Assembly (NCBI RefSeq): GCF_004053875.1
Contig: NZ_SBIP01000004.1
Span: forward strand, 434,001-498,000
Direction: 5' to 3'
Length of the DNA: 64,000 nucleotides
DNA from: Neorhizobium lilium
Lineage (GTDB): Bacteria; Pseudomonadota; Alphaproteobacteria; Rhizobiales; Rhizobiaceae
Part shown: positions 47,502 to 58,556 of the stretch, in pieces
Layout: each line of letters starts with the position of its first letter
How positions within the stretch are numbered: position 1 is the stretch's first letter
Notes under the pieces: model-generated
Seen by the model: only the letters and a program-made list of their open reading frames with translations
What the model was told of the DNA's origin: nothing
Database searches by the model: none
Position numbers and translations under genes: made by a program

Positions 47502-47887
47502 GTTTGCCCAAATGGCTGTCCCGGCAAGCCATCGAGATCATCCACAGTGAGCAACTGGCGGAGCACGGTGGCCTGTCGGGCATCAAAGACGACAATGCGC
47601 TTGAAGCTGCACTTGCTCGACCCCTCCACAAGAACGCCTATGGAGAGGACGATATCTTTCGGCTGGCTGCCGCCTATCTCTACGGCTTTGCCCGCAATCA
47701 TCCGTTTTCCGATGGCAACAAGCGGACAGCCTATCTGGCGGCCTTCACCTTTCTGGTCATCAACGGCCACCTGATCGAGGCAAGCCAGGCCGAGGTGATC
47801 GAATTCGTCCTCGCAGTCGCAGCGGGTGAGATCGACGAGGACGGCGCCGCGCGCTTTCTGCGCGATCACACCGTCCCCTACCCCTGA
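47498..47887 (+). CDS. doc: Doc-type (Fic fold) toxin
   Basis: The 129-residue protein has the motif HPFSDGNKRTA at residues 68-78. GNK rather than GNG marks Doc-type kinases, which in phage P1 phosphorylate EF-Tu, rather than Fic AMP-transferases. His68, Asp72, Lys75 and Arg76 are intact, so it is probably active. The cognate antitoxin here is AbrB-type, not Phd. Its stop abuts the end of the convergent parC with no gap. Confidence 0.92.
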   Translation: MSLPKWLSRQAIEIIHSEQLAEHGGLSGIKDDNALEAALARPLHKNAYGEDDIFRLAAAYLYGFARNHPFSDGNKRTAYLAAFTFLVINGHLIEASQAEVIEFVLAVAAGEIDEDGAARFLRDHTVPYP

Positions 47888-50173
47888 TCAGCCCGCGAAC
47901 TTGCCGCTTCTCGGAAAGCCCTTCGGCACGGCGCGGCCGGCCGTTGCGCGGTCACCAATCCACTCCAGCAGCTCGTCTCTGTTGCGCGTGAAGGATCGAC
48001 CGGCACTGTCTTCCCAGGAAAGACCTGAGTCTATTGCAAAACACTTGATGTCGGAAATGCCGCCGTCCTTGTAGCGCTGCAGGCGCACGCCCTTGCCTCG
48101 GCTCATTTCCGGCACCTGCGACAGTGGGAAGACCAGCATTTTGCGGTTTTCGCCCACCACCGCCACATGATCACCGGAGACGGGAACCACGAGCTTCGCT
48201 TCATCCGGCATGGAGACGTTCATGATCTGCTTGCCCTTGCGGGTGTTGGCAACCATTTCCGTTTCCGGCACGACGAAACCATAGCCACCGGTGGAGGCGA
48301 CGATCAGCTTGCGCTGGCTATCATGCACGAAGGCCGTCAGGATGTCCTGGTCGTTCTCCATGTCGACCATGATGCGGATCGGCTCGCCATGTCCGCGCCC
48401 GCCAGGCAGCTTGTCGGCACCAAGCGTGAAGACCTTGCCCCCTGTCGTGACCAGCAGCAGCTTGTCGGTCGTCTGGGCGGGGAAAGCGAGCCGCAGGGCA
48501 TCGCCTTCCTTGAAGGTCAGCGAGGCGATATCGGCGATGTGGCCCTTCAGCGCGCGAATCCATCCCTTTTGCGAGATGACGATGGTGACCGGTTCCTTCT
48601 CGATCATCGCCTGCTGGATCGCTTCGACATCGGCGTCCGGCGCATCGGCAAAGGTGGTCAGGCGCGCATAAGGCTTGCCGCGACCCTTGGCGAAGCTCTT
48701 GCGCACGTCCTGGATCTGGTGCTCGATCACTTTCCACTGCTTCGGATCGGACGCGAGAAGTGCCTCGATCTCTCCCTTCTCCTTGGTGAGCTCGTCGAAC
48801 TCCTTGCGGATCTCGAACTCCTCCAGCTTGCGCAGATTGCGCAGCCGCATGTTGAGGATAGCTTCGGCCTGGGTGTCAGTCAGATCCCAGCGCGCAATCA
48901 TCACCGGCTTCGGCTCGTCTTCCTCGCGGATGATGCGGATCACCTCGTCGAGGTTGAGATAGGCGATCAGCAGGCCGCCGAGAATGTCGAGCCTGCGGTC
49001 GATCGCTGCCAGGCGGAAGCGTGACCGGCGGATCAGCACGTCCTTGCGATGGCCCAGCCACTCGTTCAGGATGTCGTTGATCGCCATGACCTTGGGCACG
49101 CGCCCCATGGAAAGCACGTTCATGTTGAGCGGGAAGCGGTTTTCCAGCTCGGACAGCCTGAACAGCGATTCCATCAGGAGCGTCGCGTCCACCGTGCGGC
49201 TCTTCGGCACGAGAACGACCCGGACATCCTCTGCCGATTCGTCGCGTACATCCTCGAGCAGCGGCAGTTTGCGGGCCAGCAACAGCTCCGCGATCTTTTC
49301 GATCAGCCGCGATTTCTGGACCTGGAAGGGGATCTCGGTGACGATGATCTGGTAGCCGCCGCGGCCGAGATCCTCGATGTGCCAGCGGGCACGCACCCGG
49401 AAACCGCCACGGCCGGTCTTATAGGCTTCGATCATGGAGGCCCGGCTGTCGATCACGATGCCGCCAGTCGGAAAGTCGGGGCCTTCTATGCCGCCTTTGG
49501 AAGGATCTGCGGGATCGACCATCAGGTCTTCGACCGTCGCCTGCGGATGACGGATCAGATGCAATGCCGCGTCACAGAGTTCATGGACATTATGCGGCGG
49601 AATGGACGTCGCCATGCCGACGGCTATGCCGGACGTGCCGTTGGCCAGCAGGTTCGGAAAACTGCCCGGCAGCACCACCGGTTCGCTGTCTTCCTCGTTG
49701 TAGGTGGCACGGAAATCGACCGCGTCCTGGTCGATACCCTCGAGCAGAAGTGCTGCCACTTCGGTCATGCGCGCTTCGGTATACCGATAGGCGGCGGCCC
49801 CGTCGCCGTCGATATTGCCGAAATTGCCCTGCCCATCCACCACCGGATAGCGCTGCGAGAAATCCTGCGCGAGCCTCACCAGCGCATCATAGACCGACTG
49901 ATCGCCATGCGGGTGGAACTTACCGATGACGTCGCCGACGATACGGGCGCATTTCTTGAACGCGGAATTGGGCCTGATCCCCATCTCGCTCATGGCGTGG
50001 ATAATGCGGCGATGAACAGGCTTCAGCCCGTCGCGGACGTCCGGCAGCGCACGGTGCATGATGGTCGATAAGGCATAGGCAAGATAACGCTCTTCCAGCG
50101 CCGCCTTGAGATCGACCGGGATGATATGGTCCCCGCCGTCACCGTCGGATGGTGGTGTCAGATTTTTTCCCAT
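47888..50173 (-). CDS. parC: DNA topoisomerase IV subunit A
   Basis: The 761-residue protein has the catalytic tyrosine region [14 protein letters not shown] near residue 130 and a C-terminal beta-pinwheel of ParC type without the GyrA box. It decatenates replicated chromosomes with ParE. The gene lies alone on its strand and converges tightly on the toxin gene. Confidence 0.97.
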   Translation of the reverse strand: MGKNLTPPSDGDGGDHIIPVDLKAALEERYLAYALSTIMHRALPDVRDGLKPVHRRIIHAMSEMGIRPNSAFKKCARIVGDVIGKFHPHGDQSVYDALVRLAQDFSQRYPVVDGQGNFGNIDGDGAAAYRYTEARMTEVAALLLEGIDQDAVDFRATYNEEDSEPVVLPGSFPNLLANGTSGIAVGMATSIPPHNVHELCDAALHLIRHPQATVEDLMVDPADPSKGGIEGPDFPTGGIVIDSRASMIEAYKTGRGGFRVRARWHIEDLGRGGYQIIVTEIPFQVQKSRLIEKIAELLLARKLPLLEDVRDESAEDVRVVLVPKSRTVDATLLMESLFRLSELENRFPLNMNVLSMGRVPKVMAINDILNEWLGHRKDVLIRRSRFRLAAIDRRLDILGGLLIAYLNLDEVIRIIREEDEPKPVMIARWDLTDTQAEAILNMRLRNLRKLEEFEIRKEFDELTKEKGEIEALLASDPKQWKVIEHQIQDVRKSFAKGRGKPYARLTTFADAPDADVEAIQQAMIEKEPVTIVISQKGWIRALKGHIADIASLTFKEGDALRLAFPAQTTDKLLLVTTGGKVFTLGADKLPGGRGHGEPIRIMVDMENDQDILTAFVHDSQRKLIVASTGGYGFVVPETEMVANTRKGKQIMNVSMPDEAKLVVPVSGDHVAVVGENRKMLVFPLSQVPEMSRGKGVRLQRYKDGGISDIKCFAIDSGLSWEDSAGRSFTRNRDELLEWIGDRATAGRAVPKGFPRSGKFAG

Positions 50174-50397
50174 GGCGCTTGACTAGCGGAAAGCCTGATT
50201 CCCGGCAAGAAACACGGCGGACAGCCCTGTGGATGACGCCTTGCCCGGCCATGTTTTTACCTGCTTCCACAGCCAAATGATCCTGGTAACGATGCCGCCG
50301 AAGTTTGTAGAAGGCCATGGACCTTTACGTATCCCCGTCTATAACTTTCGCGAACGACGAAACCGCGGGCCTTTTCTCGCCCGCCAGGAGGATTATA

Positions 50398-51585
50398 ATG
50401 CACTGCTCCATCAAGGCCCGCCCGCTTCTGGCCGGCGTTGCGCTGACGATCCTTGCCGGCCCGGCCTTCGCTTTGGACGGCAATGATCTGCTGGCCAAGG
50501 TCAACAAGGCGCTGGCGATCCAGGGCGGCACGATCGAAGCCCAGTCAATTGCCGTCAACGGCGACCACGTCATCCTGACCGGAACCAGCTTCAACCCGAG
50601 CGGTGCCACAGAGCGCCTCCCGATCGGCACCGTCACGCTCGATGGCGTGAAGGACGATGCAGGCGGCTATTCGATCGACAAGGTGACCTTTCCGAATTTC
50701 AGCACCTCCAAGGAGGGCAGCACGGTTTCGGTCTCCGATATCACCATGAGCGGCGTGACCGTACCGGGCGACGCATCGACCGGCGGCTTCGATTCGCTTC
50801 TTCTCTACGACGAAGCGCATAGCGGCCCGATGACCGTTGCCGTCGATGGCAAGACGATCTTCGCCGTCGCCGAAACCAATGTCACCACTGCCCTTTCCGA
50901 TGACAGTTCCGGCCTCGATTTCGACCTAAACCTCAAGGGGATGAAGGCTGACCTTAGCGTGATCGACGATCCGCAGACAAAGGAAGCCGTGACGGCTCTC
51001 GGGCTTACCTCGCTTGACGGCAAAATGACCGTGTCCGGCAACTGGACGCAGAATGATGGCACCGTCGACATCAAAGAATACTCTCTGGACTTTGCCAAGG
51101 TGGGGCGCCTGAACCTTGCTGTCAGCCTGTCAGGCTATACGCTTGATTTCATTCGTTCGGCCCAGGAAACGGCAAAGGCTATGGAAGCCAATCCGGACAA
51201 GCAGGAGGCCCAGCAGGCGGCAAATCTTGCCATGCTCGGCCTCATGCAGCGATTGACGTTCAATAGCGCGCAGATTCGCTTCGAAGACGACGGAATCACC
51301 AAGCGAGCGCTGGATTATGCCGGCAAGAAGCAGGGCACTACGGGCGAACAGATGGCGCAGATGGTGAAGGCGATGACGCCACTCATGCTCGCTCAGTACA
51401 ACATCCCCGAGCTGCAGAACATGCTGAGCAGCGCCGTCAACACCTTCCTGGACAAGCCGGGCGCATTGACGGTGGATGCGGAGCCCGCCAATCCGGTGCC
51501 CTTCCCGATGATCATGGGGGCGGCCATGGGAGCGCCGAACACCCTGCCGAAAGTGCTCGGCGTCAAGGTCTCCGCAAACGATTAG
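50398..51585 (+). CDS. conserved secreted protein of unknown function
   Basis: The 395-residue protein has a signal peptide (about 1-22, AGPAFA-L) and a repetitive beta-rich body: short segments such as VNGDHVILTGTSF and VSVSDITMSGVTVPG resemble AsmA/DUF-type periplasmic repeats. An Ala/Gln/Met-rich helical part follows at about 260-360. GGAGGATTATA precedes the ATG. The frame extends upstream to 50317 without a better start. Function unknown. Confidence 0.85.
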   Translation: MHCSIKARPLLAGVALTILAGPAFALDGNDLLAKVNKALAIQGGTIEAQSIAVNGDHVILTGTSFNPSGATERLPIGTVTLDGVKDDAGGYSIDKVTFPNFSTSKEGSTVSVSDITMSGVTVPGDASTGGFDSLLLYDEAHSGPMTVAVDGKTIFAVAETNVTTALSDDSSGLDFDLNLKGMKADLSVIDDPQTKEAVTALGLTSLDGKMTVSGNWTQNDGTVDIKEYSLDFAKVGRLNLAVSLSGYTLDFIRSAQETAKAMEANPDKQEAQQAANLAMLGLMQRLTFNSAQIRFEDDGITKRALDYAGKKQGTTGEQMAQMVKAMTPLMLAQYNIPELQNMLSSAVNTFLDKPGALTVDAEPANPVPFPMIMGAAMGAPNTLPKVLGVKVSAND

Positions 51586-51605
51586 ACCTGAGCGTTTCAG
51601 TCACC

Positions 51606-51640
51606 CGGCCCCGGATGCTGCGAGCGTCTGGGGCCGTTTC
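51606..51640 (+). terminator. probable terminator after the secreted-protein gene
   Basis: CGGCCCC and GGGGCCG pair around a 17-base loop and are followed by TTTCGTTTC, between two convergent genes. Confidence 0.55.
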
Positions 51641-51651
51641 GTTTCAGCCGG

Positions 51652-53136
51652 TCAATGCACCACCGCTCCAAATGCAGCATGCTCTTTGTCGTGCAGGGCG
51701 TAGCGGTCGATCATGCTGGCGCTTGCCTGATTTGCGCCGTCCACCGCAACCTCGACCCCATGCCGGCGGAACTTCATGACCACCTGGTCAAGCGCTCCGA
51801 TTGCCGAAATATCCCACAGGTGAGCCCGGCGGACATCGATAACCACGCGCTCCAGCGGTTCAGCAAAGTCAAACGCCGCAACCAGGCTTTCCGCAGAAGC
51901 GAAGAAGATCTGCCCCTCCACGTCATAGGTGCGCTTGCGTGCGTCTTCGGACAGGTACGAGGTAACGCTGAACATCTTCGCCACCTTGCCCGCAAAGAAG
52001 ACACCGGAGAGCACGACGCCCACGATGACGCCCTTGGACAGATCCTGCGTGGCAAGCACCGTCGCCACGGTTGCCAGCATGACGATAGAGGATGTTCCAG
52101 GGTTATGCCTGAGCTCGGCGATTGACTTCCAGGAGAAGGTGTTGATCGACACCATGATCATGATGGCTACCAGTGCCGCTACCGGCACGATGCGCAGGAG
52201 ATCATCCAGAACCAGAAGCAGCACCAGCAGGAAGGCGCCGGCGACGAAAGTGGATAGACGTCCACGTCCGCCTGAGGAGACGTTTATCACGGACTGGCCG
52301 ATCATGGCGCAGCCACCCATGCCGCCGAACAGGGCAGAGACGATATTGCCTGTGCCCTGCCCGAAGCATTCCTGGGTCTTGCTGCTCGTCGTGTCCGTCA
52401 TCTCATCGATGATCTTCGCGGTCAGCAGAGACTCAAGCAGTCCTACGGCGGCAAGCGCCAGCGAGTATGGGAAGATGATCCGCAGCGTCTCGAACGTCAG
52501 CGGCACGCCGGGCAGCGTAAAGACCGGAAGCGATGTCGGCATCTCACCGAGGTCGGCAACGGTCTTGATGGGCACGCCGAGGGCGAGCGTGACGCCGGTC
52601 AGGACGACGATCGCAATGAGCGGCGATGGCACGACCTTGGTCAACCGCGGGAATAGGTAGATGATCGCGAGACCAAGCCCGATCAGCCCATAGGTAGCGA
52701 GGGGCACATTGGTAAGCTGCGGTATCTGTGCCACGAAGATGAGAATTGCCAGGGAGTTGACGAAGCCGGTCATCACCGACCGGGAGACGAAGCGCATCAG
52801 ACGTCCAAGCTTCAGGAAGCCAGCAAGGATCTGCAGCAGGCCCATCAGGATGGTGGCGGCGAAAAGATATTGGATGCCGTGATCGCGCACCAACGGCCCC
52901 ATGAGCACGGCGGTGGCGGCGGTAGCGGCCGATATCATGGCCGGGCGCCCACCGGTAATGGCGGTGACGCAGGCAATCGCGACGGACGCGAACAGCCCGA
53001 TCTTGGGATCGACTCCGGCGATGATCGAGAAGCCGACGGCTTCGGGGATCAGTGCGAGCGCAACAACTATGCCGGAGAGAAGGTCTCCACGAATGTTGGA
53101 GAACCACTCACGGCGGTAACGGGATAGATTGATCAT
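51652..53136 (-). CDS. SulP family inorganic anion transporter with STAS domain
   Basis: The 494-residue protein has 10-14 membrane helices in the SulP pattern ([33 protein letters not shown] near residues 18-50) and a C-terminal STAS domain (about 390-494). It carries sulfate, bicarbonate or another small anion; substrate not readable. Start ATG 53136 (MINLSRYR) is preferred to the upstream extension. Confidence 0.93.
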   Translation of the reverse strand: MINLSRYRREWFSNIRGDLLSGIVVALALIPEAVGFSIIAGVDPKIGLFASVAIACVTAITGGRPAMISAATAATAVLMGPLVRDHGIQYLFAATILMGLLQILAGFLKLGRLMRFVSRSVMTGFVNSLAILIFVAQIPQLTNVPLATYGLIGLGLAIIYLFPRLTKVVPSPLIAIVVLTGVTLALGVPIKTVADLGEMPTSLPVFTLPGVPLTFETLRIIFPYSLALAAVGLLESLLTAKIIDEMTDTTSSKTQECFGQGTGNIVSALFGGMGGCAMIGQSVINVSSGGRGRLSTFVAGAFLLVLLLVLDDLLRIVPVAALVAIMIMVSINTFSWKSIAELRHNPGTSSIVMLATVATVLATQDLSKGVIVGVVLSGVFFAGKVAKMFSVTSYLSEDARKRTYDVEGQIFFASAESLVAAFDFAEPLERVVIDVRRAHLWDISAIGALDQVVMKFRRHGVEVAVDGANQASASMIDRYALHDKEHAAFGAVVH

Positions 53137-53308
53137 GTTGATTTCGCACAAAGAGGCGCATCGCCGGGAAAAATCCAGGTTGGAAATGGGCAATGCTTTG
53201 TGTTGTCCGGCGGATAGGCGGCCGGAAGAGCCACTCGGGAGTTGCACCCAAGTCCTTGCGATGTGCAGCTTCTACCTGCAGACGCGGTGCGCGGCAAGGG
53301 TCAGCATG

Positions 53309-53342
53309 AAAAAGCCCCGCCTGCGTCAGGCGCGGGCGGGCC
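53309..53342 (-). terminator. terminator after the DUF1236 gene
   Basis: On the minus strand a GC-rich hairpin (GCCTG-ACG-CAGGC core extended by CCGCGC/GGGGC partial pairing) is followed by TTTTTC, 21 bases after the stop codon. Confidence 0.65.
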
Positions 53343-53363
53343 TTCAACCGTTGTTACGTGGGA

Positions 53364-53699
53364 TCAGTCGAGAACCTGAACGACTGCGCGAGTGCGCGGA
53401 TCGACAATCACACGATGCTCATTGACGACAGTGTAGGCGTAGTCGTCATAGCCATCCACGGTGTGCACTTCGACGGTTTCCGGCAGTGTCGAACCGACGA
53501 CGACGTCGCCTTCGTAGACTACGGATGGGACACGCTGTTCCAGAACGTAGGTGCGGACCTGGCCGGGCATGACCACGGTGGACCGCTGGGTGACCACGGG
53601 CGCCGGTGCAGGCTCCTGGATAATGACCGTGCTCTGCGCCCAGGCCGCGCCCGTAAGGGCAACAAAGGCCGCCGACGCGGCCAGTAGAGTCTTGCGCAT
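53364..53699 (-). CDS. DUF1236 secreted protein
   Basis: The 111-residue protein has a signal peptide (about 1-21, GAAWAQ) and one DUF1236 motif (VPSVVYEGDVVVGSTLPETVEVHTVDGYDDYAYTVVNEHRVIVDPRTRAVVQVL). Such proteins are abundant in Rhizobiales envelopes; function unknown. The start is ATG 53699. The frame upstream to 53852 is not conserved. Confidence 0.88.
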   Translation of the reverse strand: MRKTLLAASAAFVALTGAAWAQSTVIIQEPAPAPVVTQRSTVVMPGQVRTYVLEQRVPSVVYEGDVVVGSTLPETVEVHTVDGYDDYAYTVVNEHRVIVDPRTRAVVQVLD

Positions 53700-53889
53700 A
53701 ATCTTTCTCCCTCTGCTTTTGCTGCGGTAACAACACAAGCTGAAGGAGATGGTTCCGGCGTCAGCCTTAAGGCTGATGCCGTCGTACATGCTTGACGGTA
53801 AAACCCGTAGGCGGACGGCCGCAACGTCTGGAAGGTAAACTCGCAATGGCATTATCCGGACGACGCAGTACCGAATACCTGAAACGACA

Positions 53890-53911
53890 ACGGCGGCACG
53901 AATGCCGCCGT
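53890..53911 (-). terminator. hairpin after aspS
   Basis: ACGGCGGCA and TGCCGCCGT form a perfect 9-pair stem with a 4-base loop, 22 bases after the aspS stop. On the minus strand it is followed by a weak T-rich tail, so it is a probable terminator. Confidence 0.6.
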
Positions 53912-53932
53912 GCTTGATCGAATGTCGAACGA

Positions 53933-55723
53933 TCAGTTCTTCTTGACGGGCGGGATCGGGCGGATCGCCAGTTCGCGCAGCTGCGTTGGCGTCGCTTCCG
54001 AAGGCGCCCCCATCAACAGGTCCTGTGCCTGCTGGTTCATCGGGAAAAGCGTGATCTCGCGTAGGTTCTTGGCACCCGTCAACAGCATGACGATGCGGTC
54101 CACACCCGCGGCCATGCCGCCATGCGGCGGGGCGCCATACTGGAAGGCACGGTAAAGGCCGCCGAAGCGGTCTTCCACGTCCTGCTGGCTCAAGCCGACC
54201 ATTTCGAAGGCCTTGACCATGACCTCCGGCAGCTGGTTACGGATCGAACCCGAGGCAATTTCGAAACCGTTGCAGACCATGTCGTATTGATAGGCCTTGA
54301 TCGACAGTGGCTCCTGACCTTCCAATGCCTCGATGCCACCCTGCGGCATCGAGAAGGGATTGTGGGCAAAATCGATCTTCTTTTCTTCCTCATTGTATTC
54401 GAAGAAGGGGAAATCGACGATCCAGCAGAGCTCGTACCGGTCGCGGTCGATCAGGTTCAGCTCATCGGCGGCGCGATTGCGCGCCTCACCCGCGAACTTG
54501 TAGAACTTGTCCGGGTCGCCGGCCACGAAGAAGCAGGCGTCGCCAGCGTCCAGGCCAAGCTGCGTGCGGATGGCGTGCGTGCGTTCCTCGCCAATGTTCT
54601 TGGCAAGCGGGCCGGAGCCGGCGATCTTGCCTTCGTCTTCCTTCCAGAAGATGTAGCCGAGGCCGGGCTGCCCCTGCGACTGCGCCCAGGCGTTCATGCG
54701 ATCGCAGAAAGCGCGGGAGCCGCCGGTCTTGGCCGGGATGGCCCAGATCTCGACCTTCGGGTTGGAGGCGATCATGCCTGCGAAGACCTTGAAGCCGGAG
54801 CCGGCGAAATGCTCCGTTACAGCCTGCATTTCGATCGGATTGCGCAGATCCGGCTTGTCGGAGCCATATTTGCGGATCGACTCGTCATAGGGGATGCGGC
54901 GGAATTCCTTGGTGACAGGCTTGCCTTCCGCGAATTCCTCGAAGATGCCGCGGATCACCGGTTCCATCGTGTTCCAGACGTCTTCCTGGGTAACGAAGCT
55001 CATTTCCAGGTCGAGCTGATAGAATTCGCCCGGCAGGCGGTCGGCGCGCGGGTCTTCGTCGCGGAAGCAAGGGGCAATCTGGAAATAACGGTCGAAGCCG
55101 GCCACCATCAGAAGCTGCTTGTACTGCTGCGGCGCCTGCGGCAGGGCGAAGAACTTGCCGGGATGGATGCGCGAGGGCACCAGGAAGTCACGCGCGCCCT
55201 CCGGCGAGGACGCCGTCAGGATCGGTGTCGAATATTCGGTGAATCCGATGCTGCCCATTTCGCGGCGCATGGCGGCAATGACTTGCGTCCGCTTGACGAT
55301 GTTCTTGTGGAGCGTGTCGCGGCGCAGGTCGAGGAAGCGATATTTCAGACGCACGTCCTCAGGATATTCCGGCTCGCCGAAGACCGGCAGCGGCAGTTCC
55401 TTGGCTGCGGCCAGCACCTCGATCTCCTGCGCGTAGAGCTCGATCTCGCCGGTCGCCATGTTCTTGTTGACCGTTTCGTCGGAACGCGCCTTCACAGTGC
55501 CGTCGATACGGATCACCCACTCGCCGCGCACGGTCTCGGCGATCTTGAAGGCGGGGCTGTCCGGATCGGCAACCACCTGGGTCATGCCGTAATGGTCGCG
55601 CAGGTCGATAAACAGCAGGCCGCCATGGTCGCGCACGCGATGCACCCATCCCGACAAGCGGACGGTGGATCCGACATCGGACTTGCGGAGGGCGGCACAG
55701 GTGTGGCTGCGGTAACGGTGCAT
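53933..55723 (-). CDS. aspS: aspartyl-tRNA synthetase (probably non-discriminating)
   Basis: The 596-residue class II synthetase has an N-terminal OB fold ([25 protein letters not shown]), motif 2 ([19 protein letters not shown]) and a GAD insertion domain. Motif 3 is [11 protein letters not shown] near the end. Two ATGs are close together; AGGA is 7 bases before the one at 55723 but only 1 base from 55729, so 55723 is chosen. Alphaproteobacterial AspRS of this type often charge both tRNA-Asp and tRNA-Asn; that is family knowledge, not visible here. Confidence 0.96.
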   Translation of the reverse strand: MHRYRSHTCAALRKSDVGSTVRLSGWVHRVRDHGGLLFIDLRDHYGMTQVVADPDSPAFKIAETVRGEWVIRIDGTVKARSDETVNKNMATGEIELYAQEIEVLAAAKELPLPVFGEPEYPEDVRLKYRFLDLRRDTLHKNIVKRTQVIAAMRREMGSIGFTEYSTPILTASSPEGARDFLVPSRIHPGKFFALPQAPQQYKQLLMVAGFDRYFQIAPCFRDEDPRADRLPGEFYQLDLEMSFVTQEDVWNTMEPVIRGIFEEFAEGKPVTKEFRRIPYDESIRKYGSDKPDLRNPIEMQAVTEHFAGSGFKVFAGMIASNPKVEIWAIPAKTGGSRAFCDRMNAWAQSQGQPGLGYIFWKEDEGKIAGSGPLAKNIGEERTHAIRTQLGLDAGDACFFVAGDPDKFYKFAGEARNRAADELNLIDRDRYELCWIVDFPFFEYNEEEKKIDFAHNPFSMPQGGIEALEGQEPLSIKAYQYDMVCNGFEIASGSIRNQLPEVMVKAFEMVGLSQQDVEDRFGGLYRAFQYGAPPHGGMAAGVDRIVMLLTGAKNLREITLFPMNQQAQDLLMGAPSEATPTQLRELAIRPIPPVKKN

Positions 55724-55942
55724 TTTCATATCCTGGACTGATGAGCATGACCGCTTTCGGCGCGCAAAACGCTGCCTTCCGGTCGCATGGAAAATCGGCG
55801 CGACAAGCGCATGACAGGCTTTGTTTGTCAAGACTGGTCACTGTCTGTCGCATTGACCCTGTCTTTGGCAGGTTTTTCAAGCTACTCCCTTACAAGTCAA
55901 GATTCCCCGCCAGCGGCGCAGCCGATTCAGCTTGAAAATCCG

Positions 55943-57181
55943 ATGAGCCATGTTCGCCCGCTGATACCCCTCCTCGTCACTGCCGGCATTCTGATCGGCG
56001 GCAACGGCCTGCAAGGCACCTATATCGCGTTGCGCGGATCGGCCGAAGGCTTCTCGCCTTCCATCATCGGCATGATCGGCGCAGGCTATAGTGTCGGCTT
56101 CGCCATCGGCTGCATCTATGTGACGAGGCTGCTGCGTCGCATCGGTCACATCCGCACCTTTTCCGCGATGGCCGCCGTCAGCGCCTCCGCCTCCATCGGC
56201 ATGTCCATGGTTGTGGATCCGACCTTCTGGTTTGCCATGCGCTTCGTGATCGGCATTGCGGTGGCGAGCCTGTTTGCGACCGTGGAAAGCTGGATCAATG
56301 CCAAGGTCACCAATGCCAACCGCGCCCGCACGCTCTCTATCTACCGCTTCGTGGATCTGGGCTCGGTCACCGTTGCTCAATACATCATCCCGACCGTCGG
56401 CATGGAAGGCCCGATCGTCTTCAATATTATCGCCATTGCACTGACGCTGTCGCTCGTGCCGATCTCGGTTGCCGACAAATCGAGCCCGAGGCCGCCCGAG
56501 GCGATCACCTTCGACCTGCGCGCAGTGTGGCGCATTTCGCCGCTTTCGGTAGTGGGCGTGGTGGCGGTCGGGCTCAGCATGGCTGCCTTCCGCAATATCG
56601 GGCCGATCTATGCCAAGGAGCTTGGCATGAGCATTACCTCGATCGCGACTTTCATGAGCGCCGGGATCATCGGCGGCGTCGTGCTGCAATATCCGCTCGG
56701 CATATATTCCGACAGGCTCGACCGCCGGCGCGTCATTTTGTGGGCAACCATGGGGTCCATCATCACCGGCGCCTATCTATCCTTCGGCGCCGGCACGAAC
56801 GAGCTTGCCAATATCGTCAGCGTCTTCCTGTTCGGTGCCTTCTCCATGCCGCTCTATTCGCTGTGCTCCGCGCACGCGAACGACTATGCCAAGGAGGGCG
56901 AACATGCGCTTGTATCCGCCGGCCTCCTGTTCTTCTGGTCGGTGGGTGCCACGATCGGACCGCTGCTGGCCTCCATGCTGCTCGAATATTACGGCCCCCG
57001 CGCTTTCTTCCTGTACACGTCCTTCATCTTCGCCGGCTTCATGATCTTCACTCTGCAGCGCATGCGGGTGCGGGCTCCTGTCCCGCCTTCCGAACGCAAA
57101 TGGCGCTTCCGCTCGCTGCTGAGGACCTCAGCCTATTTCAACCGGCTGGCCACTCCACCAGAGAAAGATGAACAAGCTTAG
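55943..57181 (+). CDS. MFS transporter (YcaD/UMF-like)
   Basis: The 412-residue protein has twelve predicted membrane helices and the MFS loop motif GIYSDRLDRRRVILW between helices 8 and 9. Start ATG 55943 (MSHVRPLIPLL). Substrate unknown. It is divergent from aspS. Confidence 0.9.
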   Translation: MSHVRPLIPLLVTAGILIGGNGLQGTYIALRGSAEGFSPSIIGMIGAGYSVGFAIGCIYVTRLLRRIGHIRTFSAMAAVSASASIGMSMVVDPTFWFAMRFVIGIAVASLFATVESWINAKVTNANRARTLSIYRFVDLGSVTVAQYIIPTVGMEGPIVFNIIAIALTLSLVPISVADKSSPRPPEAITFDLRAVWRISPLSVVGVVAVGLSMAAFRNIGPIYAKELGMSITSIATFMSAGIIGGVVLQYPLGIYSDRLDRRRVILWATMGSIITGAYLSFGAGTNELANIVSVFLFGAFSMPLYSLCSAHANDYAKEGEHALVSAGLLFFWSVGATIGPLLASMLLEYYGPRAFFLYTSFIFAGFMIFTLQRMRVRAPVPPSERKWRFRSLLRTSAYFNRLATPPEKDEQA

Positions 57182-57250
57182 GGTCAGGACGTATTGACTT
57201 ATGCAGCCGGAAGGAGAAGGAAAGCTGACAACCTTCACGTGATTGAAACG

Positions 57251-58396
57251 ATGATCGAAACGACTGCCGCACTTCAGGAGGCCTGCGCAAAGCTGGCTCA
57301 ATCGGACTTCATCACCATCGATACGGAGTTCCTTCGGGAAACGACTTTCTGGCCGCAGCTCTGCCTGATCCAGATGGCGAGCCCGTCGGTTGAAGTCCTG
57401 GTCGATCCCTTGGCAAAGGGGCTCGATCTCCAGCCCTTTTTCGAACTGATGGCGAATGCTGCGGTCACCAAGGTGTTCCACGCGGCACGGCAGGACATCG
57501 AAATCGTCCACCATCTCGGCGGCCTCGTTCCGCACCCGATCTTCGACACGCAAGTGGCCGCCATGGTCTGCGGGTTCGGCGATTCCGTGTCTTACGACCA
57601 GCTTGTCAGCCGCATCAAGAACGTCCCCCTCGACAAGTCGTCTCGCTTCACCGACTGGAGCCGCCGGCCGCTGTCCGACAAGCAACTTGAATATGCCCTG
57701 GCAGACGTCACCCATCTGCGCGACGTCTATCTCTTCCTCAAGGCGCAGCTCGAGCGCGAAGGCCGCGCCCTGTGGCTGACGGAGGAAATGGCGGTGCTGG
57801 AATCGCCGCAGACCTACGACATGCACCCGGACGACGCCTGGCTGAGGCTGAAGTCCCGACTGCGCAAGCCCCAGGAACTGGCGGTTCTCAAGATCATTGC
57901 CGCCTGGCGTGAACGCGAGGCGCGCAGCCGCAACGTGCCCCGTTCGCGGGTCCTGAAGGACGATGCCATCTATGAGATCGCCCAGCAGCAGCCAAAGGAT
58001 ACGGAAGCCCTTTCACGCCTGAGAACGGTGCCGAAGGGCTGGGAACGCTCCTCTTCCGGCACCGCGATCGTCGAGGCCGTCAACGCCGCGCTGGGGCTTC
58101 CGAAATCGGACATGCCGCAGCCGCCCAAGCATGTGCATGTGCCGGAAGGCACCGCGGCTGCGGTTGAGCTCCTGAAGGTGCTGCTCAAGCTTATCTCGGA
58201 CAAGGAAGGTGTTGCCGCCAAGGTGATCGCCAATACCGACGATCTGGAGCGGATCGCCGCCGAGGGCGACAAGGCCGAAGTTGCGGCTCTTTCCGGCTGG
58301 CGCCGCGAGCTTTTCGGCGACACAGCCCTGAAGCTTATCGAAGGCGGCGTTGCGCTGCGCTTCGTCAACAAAAAGGTCGAAGCTGTCGAACTGTAG
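57251..58396 (+). CDS. rnd: ribonuclease D
   Basis: The 381-residue 3'-5' exonuclease has the DEDDy residues in IDTEFLRE (near residue 19), HAARQDIEIVHHLGG (near 75) and the YALADVTHL motif (near 145), followed by HRDC domains. It trims tRNA and other stable RNA. Upstream GTG 57239 and TTG 57194 are possible starts, but ATG 57251 fits the family. Confidence 0.96.
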   Translation: MIETTAALQEACAKLAQSDFITIDTEFLRETTFWPQLCLIQMASPSVEVLVDPLAKGLDLQPFFELMANAAVTKVFHAARQDIEIVHHLGGLVPHPIFDTQVAAMVCGFGDSVSYDQLVSRIKNVPLDKSSRFTDWSRRPLSDKQLEYALADVTHLRDVYLFLKAQLEREGRALWLTEEMAVLESPQTYDMHPDDAWLRLKSRLRKPQELAVLKIIAAWREREARSRNVPRSRVLKDDAIYEIAQQQPKDTEALSRLRTVPKGWERSSSGTAIVEAVNAALGLPKSDMPQPPKHVHVPEGTAAAVELLKVLLKLISDKEGVAAKVIANTDDLERIAAEGDKAEVAALSGWRRELFGDTALKLIEGGVALRFVNKKVEAVEL

Positions 58397-58556
58397 GCGA
58401 GAGCGTACAGGGATTGACGATCGGAATGCCGGCCGCTCAAATGGCGAAGTATCGCGGGTGGTGGTGATGAGGCCGTGCATTTCGCGATGGCGGGCTCCGT
58501 ACGTCGGTGATGACAGCGTTCAGTGGTAAATGGCATCTTTCTGCCAGCGAGGTTCC

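Noticed and set aside
54122..55741. Open frame of 539 codons antisense to aspS
   Set aside because: High-GC shadow frame with no recognisable domain; the opposite strand encodes a complete aspartyl-tRNA synthetase.
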